In this document: one piece after another, positions 6,200 to 10,922 of the stretch
Layout: the number at the start of each line of letters is the position of its first letter
Numbering within the stretch: position 1 is the first letter of the stretch
Source: Rhodospirillaceae bacterium
GTDB taxonomy: Bacteria > Pseudomonadota > Alphaproteobacteria > Rhodospirillales > Rhodospirillaceae
Direction: 5' to 3'
Assembly: GCA_016937315.1 (NCBI GenBank)
Contig: JAFGWD010000161.1
Coordinates: forward strand, 1 to 10,922
DNA length: 10,922 bases
The notes under the pieces: model-generated
Database searches by the model: none
The model's input: only the letters and a program-made list of their open reading frames with translations
What the model was told of the DNA's origin: nothing
Program-made: the position numbers and the translations under genes

Positions 6200-7506
6200 T
6201 TTCCCGACAGTCTGAGGTTTGGGATGTCGCAGGACCGGCGGCTCTGTTGTCGGTCTTTTCCGTCGTGATGGACAGAGCCGGTGGGTTTGAAAATCAACCC
6301 TTGGTGGCGGTGGCGGTGTCCGGTGGGGCCGACAGCATGGCCTTGCTGCGCCTGACGCAGCGCTGGTGCGTGGCGCGTGGTGGTAGGGTTCTGGCGCTGA
6401 CCGTGGACCATCGGTTGCGGCCCGAATCCGCAATGGAAACCGAACGTGTGACGGAATGGCTGCGGGCCTTAGGTGTTGACCACCGGGTCGTGGTTTGGGA
6501 TGGGGAAAAACCTGAGACGGGGATTGAGGCGGCGGCCCGGCGTGTGCGCTACCAGGCTTTTGATATGATGTGCCGTGAAGCCGGGGCCTTGCATTTGCTT
6601 TTGGGGCACCACGCTGGTGATCAACGGGAAACCGTGGTGATGCGTGCAGTACGGGGGCTTGGCCAAGGCGAAGCGGGAATGGCGTTTATGGATGTTCGCC
6701 GGAATTGCCGTGTGTTGCGTCCGTTGTTGGGGGTCGAAAAGACAGACTTGGTGGCGCTGTGCCAAGTCTTGGGGCAACCCTGGGTCGAGGATTCCTCTAA
6801 CGTGTCCGATGCGTTTGAACGCAATCGGGTTCGTAAGCGGTTGGCGCAGACTTCGAAAACCATGCTTTCTGCCATGGACGCCGCGATTGCTGTCGCACAG
6901 GTGCGGCGGATGCGTGCAGAACAGGTTTGTGCATCACGTATGCAAGCCTGGGTGCGGGTTTCTTCTCTTGGGTATGCTTGGTTCGATCTGGATGCGTGGC
7001 GGGCGGCACCACAAGATGTTGATGCGGATCGGAATCTCTGGGCTTCTGTATTGCGATGTATTGGTGGTGGGGTGTATGCGCCATCCCGTGCGGCCTTGGA
7101 TCGGGTGGTTAATGCCGCATTGGCTGGGCGTGGTGCAACACTGGGTGGATGCGTGGTACGTCCGGGGAACGGTGGTTTGTGGATCGTGCGGGAACGTCGT
7201 GTGGCGAGGCCACCTCATTGGGATGGAGCGCTTTGGGATGGGCGCTTCGTGACTACGCCGGAATGGTGCGACCGTTTGCGGTACCCTCGGGATGCACAGG
7301 AACGTACGGCGATTTCTGAGGCGTGGTCCTCCCTGGGAAAAAGCGAAGAGACGCCGCCCTCGGCAGTAATTTCTCGGATTCCTGTGGTTGAGGGTGCTGA
7401 TGGTGTTTGCGTGCCGTCGCTCCTGGGCTATGATCCCGGCATTCCGCCGCTGCGGTTTTTGCCCCCGCATGGTGTGACCGCGTGTACGGATTGGCTTGCG
7501 CCATGA
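6190..7506 (+). CDS. tilS: TilS, tRNA(Ile)-lysidine synthetase
   Basis: TilS converts the wobble C34 of the CAU-anticodon tRNA-Ile to lysidine using ATP and lysine, which is essential for reading AUA as isoleucine. The protein would be 438 aa. The PP-loop ATP pyrophosphatase motif SGGADS is at residues 44-49, followed by TVDHRLR and the HHxxDQxET motif at 140-148 (here HHAGDQRET). The WVEDSSNVSDAFERNRVRKRL segment is typical of TilS. A less conserved C-terminal half follows (~220-438). The start is a GTG at 6190 inside cpoB, without a clear ribosome binding site, so translation is probably coupled to cpoB termination. The in-frame ATG at 6268 (residue 27) would start only 17 residues before the P-loop and seems too short, because family members have a helix there. 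Function is secure; the start is not. Confidence 0.92.
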   Translation: MPLISRQSEVWDVAGPAALLSVFSVVMDRAGGFENQPLVAVAVSGGADSMALLRLTQRWCVARGGRVLALTVDHRLRPESAMETERVTEWLRALGVDHRVVVWDGEKPETGIEAAARRVRYQAFDMMCREAGALHLLLGHHAGDQRETVVMRAVRGLGQGEAGMAFMDVRRNCRVLRPLLGVEKTDLVALCQVLGQPWVEDSSNVSDAFERNRVRKRLAQTSKTMLSAMDAAIAVAQVRRMRAEQVCASRMQAWVRVSSLGYAWFDLDAWRAAPQDVDADRNLWASVLRCIGGGVYAPSRAALDRVVNAALAGRGATLGGCVVRPGNGGLWIVRERRVARPPHWDGALWDGRFVTTPEWCDRLRYPRDAQERTAISEAWSSLGKSEETPPSAVISRIPVVEGADGVCVPSLLGYDPGIPPLRFLPPHGVTACTDWLAP

Positions 7507-7522
7507 AACGCACGCCTTATCT
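7495..7522 (+). promoter_or_regulatory. Heat-shock (RpoH, sigma-32) type promoter upstream of ftsH
   Basis: CTTG at 7495-7498 is followed after exactly 17 nt by CTTATCT at 7516-7522. This matches the -35 and the core of the -10 of the alphaproteobacterial heat-shock promoter consensus CTTG-N17/18-CYTATNT. A G expected three bases further on is not present. Transcription would start around 7528-7531, just after the tilS stop, giving a leader of about 65 nt to the ftsH start at 7595. ftsH is a known sigma-32 target in enterobacteria and is heat-inducible in several alphaproteobacteria. The match is seen; activity is inferred. Confidence 0.6.
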
Positions 7523-7576
7523 ATTGACGTGAAGCCGGAGCTTAAGGTGTGGCTCGGCGTTGGCCTTTCAGGCGTA

Positions 7577-7597
7577 AAGGAAGGGATTCTCGCATTG
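7577..7597 (+). promoter_or_regulatory. Strong ribosome binding site and TTG start of ftsH
   Basis: AAGGAAGGG (7577-7585) is one of the strongest Shine-Dalgarno-like sequences in the window. It sits 9 nt before TTG at 7595. There is no ATG between the tilS stop and the first FtsH membrane helix, and the frame's other upstream starts (TTG 7496, two GTGs) lack such a site. This decides the ftsH start. Confidence 0.75.
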
Positions 7598-9511
7598 AAC
7601 GTTGGCAAAAATATCGCCCTCTGGGTTCTGATTGGTATCATTCTGCTGGCGGTTTTCAGCGAGTTCCAGAATTCAGATAAAGTACAAGAAAGCAATGCCG
7701 TCGCGTATTCCGACTTCATGGGCATGGTGGAAAAGGGCACGGTGCGCTCGGTGACCATCCAGGGGCGCCAGGTCGTTGGACAACTGCAGGGCGGGGAGAG
7801 CTTTTCGACTTATATGCCGGCTGACCCGGATATGGTGACCACTCTGCGGACGGCTGGCGTGAAAATCACTGCCGAGCCGGTTCCCGAAAATGCGCCCAGT
7901 TTCTGGAGCATTGTGGTGTCCTGGTTCCCGATGTTGCTGTTAATTGGGGTTTGGATCTACCTGATGCGCCAAATGCAAGGCGGCGGGGGCAAGGCCATGG
8001 GCTTTGGTAAGTCGCGTGCCAAGCTTTTGACGGAGCATCAAGGGCGCGTCACCTTTGAAGATGTGGCCGGTATTGATGAAGCGAAGGATGAGCTGGAGGA
8101 AGTTGTCGAATTTCTCCGCGATCCGCAAAAATTCCAGCGCCTGGGTGGCCGAATTCCGAAGGGCGTGTTGTTGATTGGGCCTCCGGGTACGGGCAAAACG
8201 CTGCTGGCGCGTGCCATTGCGGGCGAAGCCAATGTGCCGTTCTTTACGATTTCCGGTTCTGATTTCGTGGAAATGTTTGTCGGTGTTGGCGCGTCTCGTG
8301 TTCGCGATATGTTTGAACAAGGCAAAAAGAATGCGCCGTGTATCATCTTTATCGATGAAATTGACGCTGTCGGTCGCCACCGTGGCGCGGGCCTGGGCGG
8401 CGGCAATGACGAACGCGAACAGACGTTAAATCAGTTGCTGGTGGAGATGGATGGCTTCGAGTCTACCGAAGGGGTGATTCTGATTGCCGCCACCAACCGT
8501 CCAGACGTGTTGGATCCGGCATTGTTGCGTCCCGGTCGTTTCGATCGTGAAGTGCACGTACCCAACCCGGACGTGGGCGGACGTGAGCAAATTTTGCGGG
8601 TGCATATGCGTAAGGTACCTTTGGGTGCTGATGTTGATCCCAAGATTCTGGCGCGTGGGACTCCGGGGTTTTCCGGTGCCGATCTTGCCAACTTGGTGAA
8701 TGAAGCGGCGTTGATGGCGGCGCGGCGGTCAAAGCGTGTCGTTACTATGTCGGAGTTCGAAGAAGCCAAGGATAAGGTGATGATGGGGGCCGAGCGTCGT
8801 TCCATGGTCTTAGGGCCAGAGGAAAAACGCCTGACCGCCTATCACGAGGCTGGGCATGCTCTGGTGCAGTTGCAGTTTGCGGTGTCCGATCCGATCCATA
8901 AGGCGACGATTATTCCGCGAGGCCGGGCCATGGGGTTGGTCATGGGACTGCCGGAAAAAGATCGCTACAGCATGTCCAAGGAGTTCTTGGAAGCGCGGAT
9001 TGCCGTTGCCATGGCCGGACGTTTGTCCGAGGAAATGATCTTTGGCCCGGAAAAAGTGACCAATGGAGCGCAACAGGATATTCGTATGGCCACGGCCATG
9101 GCGCGTGCCATGGTCATGCAGTGGGGAATGAGCGAGTTGGGGCCGTTGGCTTATGAAGAGCCAGACCAGGAGGTTTTCCTGGGGCATTCGGTATCGCGGA
9201 GCAAAACCATCTCGGACGAAACCGCACGCAAGGTGGATGACGAAATCCGCAGACTGGTGGAAGAAGGCAATGCCAAGGCACGCGCCATTTTGACCGAGCA
9301 ACGTGATCGGTTGGAAATCATTGCACGGGGGCTCTTGGAATACGAAACCCTGTCTGGCGAAGAAATTAAGGCATTGTTACGTGGCGAGGCGGTTGTGCGC
9401 GAAGATCCGGCGGCACCGCGTAGCCGTGACGGTGGGCGTCGTACTTCGGTGCCGGCGGCGGGAGGTCAGACTCCTGTTGCCGAGGATGCGGAGCCGCAGC
9501 CCGAGGCATGA
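7595..9511 (+). CDS. ftsH: FtsH, ATP-dependent membrane zinc metalloprotease
   Basis: FtsH (638 aa from the TTG) is a hexameric inner-membrane AAA+ protease that degrades unassembled membrane proteins and short-lived regulators such as sigma-32 and LpxC. In order: membrane helix 1 (~5-23, NIALWVLIGIILLAVF), a periplasmic domain (~25-100), helix 2 (~102-123, SIVVSWFPMLLLIGVWIYL), and the AAA+ module. Walker A GPPGTGKT is at 195-202, Walker B is IIFIDEIDAVG, and the second region of homology is NRPDVLDPALLRPGRFDRE. The protease domain has the zinc motif HEAGH at 417-421 and the third ligand Asp at 495 (GAQQDIRMAT). With the TTG start these residues take the E. coli numbers (K201, H417, D495), which supports that start. 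A low-complexity Pro/Ala/Glu tail ends the protein. It lies 88 nt after tilS and 16 nt before folP. Confidence 0.97.
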   Translation: MNVGKNIALWVLIGIILLAVFSEFQNSDKVQESNAVAYSDFMGMVEKGTVRSVTIQGRQVVGQLQGGESFSTYMPADPDMVTTLRTAGVKITAEPVPENAPSFWSIVVSWFPMLLLIGVWIYLMRQMQGGGGKAMGFGKSRAKLLTEHQGRVTFEDVAGIDEAKDELEEVVEFLRDPQKFQRLGGRIPKGVLLIGPPGTGKTLLARAIAGEANVPFFTISGSDFVEMFVGVGASRVRDMFEQGKKNAPCIIFIDEIDAVGRHRGAGLGGGNDEREQTLNQLLVEMDGFESTEGVILIAATNRPDVLDPALLRPGRFDREVHVPNPDVGGREQILRVHMRKVPLGADVDPKILARGTPGFSGADLANLVNEAALMAARRSKRVVTMSEFEEAKDKVMMGAERRSMVLGPEEKRLTAYHEAGHALVQLQFAVSDPIHKATIIPRGRAMGLVMGLPEKDRYSMSKEFLEARIAVAMAGRLSEEMIFGPEKVTNGAQQDIRMATAMARAMVMQWGMSELGPLAYEEPDQEVFLGHSVSRSKTISDETARKVDDEIRRLVEEGNAKARAILTEQRDRLEIIARGLLEYETLSGEEIKALLRGEAVVREDPAAPRSRDGGRRTSVPAAGGQTPVAEDAEPQPEA

Positions 9512-9527
9512 TCCGACAGAGGAAATC

Positions 9528-10649
9528 GTGACGAACGCGTTCATGAATCAGAATGTGCGTTACCCGGCCCCTGGGCTGGGTAACGCTTTTTCGTCTTCGG
9601 CCAAGGCTTATCTGGCACCGGCGGATATTTTATCCGGTCCGCTGGCGCGTGGGATCGTCGAATCCGGGCGGGCGGCCTGGTTCGGTGGAACCGAACAGGC
9701 GTTTTGTTGCGTCTATTTGGCGGTGTGTACCGGAGAAAAAGTTCTGGCCTATCGGCTTTCGGTGCGTGAGGTCGAAGGAATGCACCCCGATATAGATCTG
9801 GCGATGGAGGGGTTGCAATCTCCACTCCCCGATTTTGCGGGGCTTTCCATGGATCGACCCCACATCATGGGGATCGTCAATGTGACGCCCGACAGCTTTT
9901 CCGATGGTGGGGAGCGTTTGATACCGGAAATCGCCATTGCCGATGCCTTGGCAATGGTGGATGCCGGAGCGACGATTATTGATGTTGGTGGCGAATCCAC
10001 CCGCCCCGGTGCTTCGGCAGTTTCTCCAGACGAGGAAATCCGTCGTGTCGAACCGGTGATTCGGGCCTTAGCGGAGCAGGGGATTTGTGTGTCCGTGGAT
10101 ACGCGCCATGCCGCAACCATGGCAGCCGGGGTGTCTGCTGGGGCACGTATCGTTAATGATGTAACGGCCTTAACCGGAGATCCTGAGGCTTTGAATGTGA
10201 TGCGCGCGGCGGATGTTGGCGTTATTCTGATGCATATGCAGGGTGAACCACAGACCATGCAAACCGCACCGGTGTATGCGTGTGCCCCGTTTGATGTCTT
10301 TGACTATTTACGCGATCGGGTGAAGGCCTGTGTCGCGGCGGGGATTGCGTCCCACCGTTTGTGTGTGGATCCGGGGATTGGGTTTGGCAAAACGGTGGAT
10401 CACAATCTGTCGATTTTGCGGTGGTTGTCCCTCTATCGTGGACTGGGCGTTCCCTTACTTTTGGGGGCGTCACGTAAGACGCTGATTACCAAAGTTTGTG
10501 GCGGTGTGGAGCCAAAGGCGCGGATGCCGGGATCTTTGGCGTTGGCTCTGTCGGGGGTGCGGTCGGGGGCGAACATCGTGCGGGTTCACGACGTGGCTGA
10601 AACCGTGCAGGCGGTGAAGGTGCAAACCGCCATAGATCACGCCGAGTGA
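9528..10649 (+). CDS. folP: FolP, dihydropteroate synthase with N-terminal extension
   Basis: FolP condenses 6-hydroxymethyl-dihydropterin pyrophosphate with p-aminobenzoate to give dihydropteroate in folate synthesis, and is the sulfonamide target. The open frame reaches back into ftsH. The GTG at 9528 is preferred because AGAGGAA (9518-9524) precedes it; the next start, ATG 9543, has no such site. This gives 373 aa, about 90-100 longer than E. coli FolP. The TIM-barrel core starts near residue 110 with IMGIVNVTPDSFSDGG. It continues with DVGGESTRPGA (152-162), SVDTRH (D191), IVNDVTAL, LMHMQG, DPGIGFGKT (from D281), GASRK (K317) and a final RVHD (H354), so the substrate-binding set looks complete. 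The first ~105 residues contain AYLAPADILSGPLARGI and similar text, an extension I recall from alphaproteobacterial FolPs but whose role I do not know. Confidence 0.95.
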   Translation: MTNAFMNQNVRYPAPGLGNAFSSSAKAYLAPADILSGPLARGIVESGRAAWFGGTEQAFCCVYLAVCTGEKVLAYRLSVREVEGMHPDIDLAMEGLQSPLPDFAGLSMDRPHIMGIVNVTPDSFSDGGERLIPEIAIADALAMVDAGATIIDVGGESTRPGASAVSPDEEIRRVEPVIRALAEQGICVSVDTRHAATMAAGVSAGARIVNDVTALTGDPEALNVMRAADVGVILMHMQGEPQTMQTAPVYACAPFDVFDYLRDRVKACVAAGIASHRLCVDPGIGFGKTVDHNLSILRWLSLYRGLGVPLLLGASRKTLITKVCGGVEPKARMPGSLALALSGVRSGANIVRVHDVAETVQAVKVQTAIDHAE

Positions 10650-10731
10650 CGGCGGAAATCCTTTCCTGTCGGAAGATCATCCTTTAGGTTTTTGGCAGGT
10701 CCATGTTGCATTTTGGGGGCAGCTTTAGAAA

Positions 10732-10922
10732 ATGACCATAAGACGCCTGTTCGGCACCGATGGCGTGCGGGGCACAGCCAATATCGAACCGATGACTGCC
10801 GCCACGGCCATGAAAATTGGCATGGCCGCAGGGCGTTTGTTTCAACGGGGTGAGTACCGTCATACCGTGGTGATTGGTAAGGATACCCGCCTGTCTTGTT
10901 ATATGTTGGAACAAGCCTTAAC
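10732..10922 (+). CDS. glmM: GlmM, phosphoglucosamine mutase (N-terminal part, 3' truncated by window edge)
   Basis: GlmM interconverts glucosamine-6-phosphate and glucosamine-1-phosphate, a cytoplasmic step toward UDP-GlcNAc for peptidoglycan and LPS. Only 63 codons are visible. They begin MTIRRLFGTDGVRGTANIEP, the classic GlmM N-terminus with FGTDGVRG, and continue into domain 1 with VVIGKDTRLS, which matches the conserved GKDTR segment that contacts substrate and structure. The catalytic phosphoserine region lies beyond the window. The ATG at 10732 is preceded only by GGGGG at 10715-10719, 12 nt away, so the ribosome binding site is weak or unusual. The gene follows folP by 82 nt in the conserved ftsH-folP-glmM order. 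Confidence 0.95.
   Translation, partial: MTIRRLFGTDGVRGTANIEPMTAATAMKIGMAAGRLFQRGEYRHTVVIGKDTRLSCYMLEQAL

Noticed and set aside
7524..7552. TTGACG at 7524-7529 as a -35 box of a housekeeping promoter for ftsH.
   Set aside because: The sequence 16-18 nt downstream is GC-rich (GTGTGG) and does not resemble a -10 box.
6934..7758. A 274-codon minus-strand frame covering the end of tilS and the start of ftsH.
   Set aside because: It runs antisense to two secure genes, has no recognisable motif and would cross the tilS-ftsH junction. High GC favours such long antisense frames.
9303..9527. In-frame upstream extension of folP into ftsH.
   Set aside because: It overlaps conserved FtsH coding sequence in another frame. 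The GTG at 9528 has a ribosome binding site directly upstream.
10650..10731. Possible terminator or promoter between folP and glmM (GGAAA/TTTCC stem at 10654-10666; TTGGCA at 10692).
   Set aside because: The stem is short and AT-rich with no T-run directly after it, and no -10-like box sits at correct spacing from TTGGCA.

Overview
The window is a compact, single-strand (+) gene block from an alphaproteobacterium. The order is ruvB (3' end), ybgC, tolQ, tolR, tolA, tolB, pal, cpoB/ybgF, tilS, ftsH, folP, glmM (5' end). ruvB leading into ybgC-tol-pal, followed by tilS-ftsH, is an arrangement I associate with Alphaproteobacteria, and the proteins fit that: FtsH begins with a GKNIALW-type N-terminus and FolP carries a long N-terminal extension. 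Moderately high GC suggests something near the Rhodospirillales, but the genus cannot be read from this sequence.

Layout. Positions 2-454 hold the C-terminal part of RuvB, the Holliday-junction branch-migration motor. Positions 458-6199 hold the Tol-Pal trans-envelope machine. It comprises the acyl-CoA thioesterase YbgC, the proton-driven inner-membrane motor TolQ-TolR, the periplasm-spanning TolA, the periplasmic beta-propeller TolB, the peptidoglycan-binding lipoprotein Pal and the periplasmic regulator CpoB. Together they constrict the outer membrane at division and maintain its integrity. Positions 6190-7506 encode TilS (tRNA-Ile2 lysidine synthetase), 7595-9511 the membrane protease FtsH, 9528-10649 dihydropteroate synthase FolP, and from 10732 the start of phosphoglucosamine mutase GlmM, which supplies peptidoglycan and LPS precursors. 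The ftsH-folP-glmM order is also found in enterobacteria.

Regulation visible in the sequence. Most junctions are tight: tolQ/tolR are 2 nt apart, cpoB/tilS overlap by 10 nt, and a nine-codon mini-ORF exactly bridges tolA and tolB. Two wider gaps flank pal. The one before pal (191 nt) may hold a promoter. The one after it (111 nt) holds a long hairpin followed by seven T, a likely terminator or attenuator that would set Pal levels apart from the downstream genes. A match to the alphaproteobacterial heat-shock (RpoH/sigma-32) promoter, CTTG-N17-CTTATCT, lies at the end of tilS just upstream of ftsH. It fits the known heat-shock control of ftsH and supports a TTG start for FtsH at 7595.

No mobile element, CRISPR array, RNA gene or accessory island was seen. 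This is a conserved housekeeping region. I found no undescribed multi-gene system; the interesting points are regulatory signals, start-codon choices and one domain extension.
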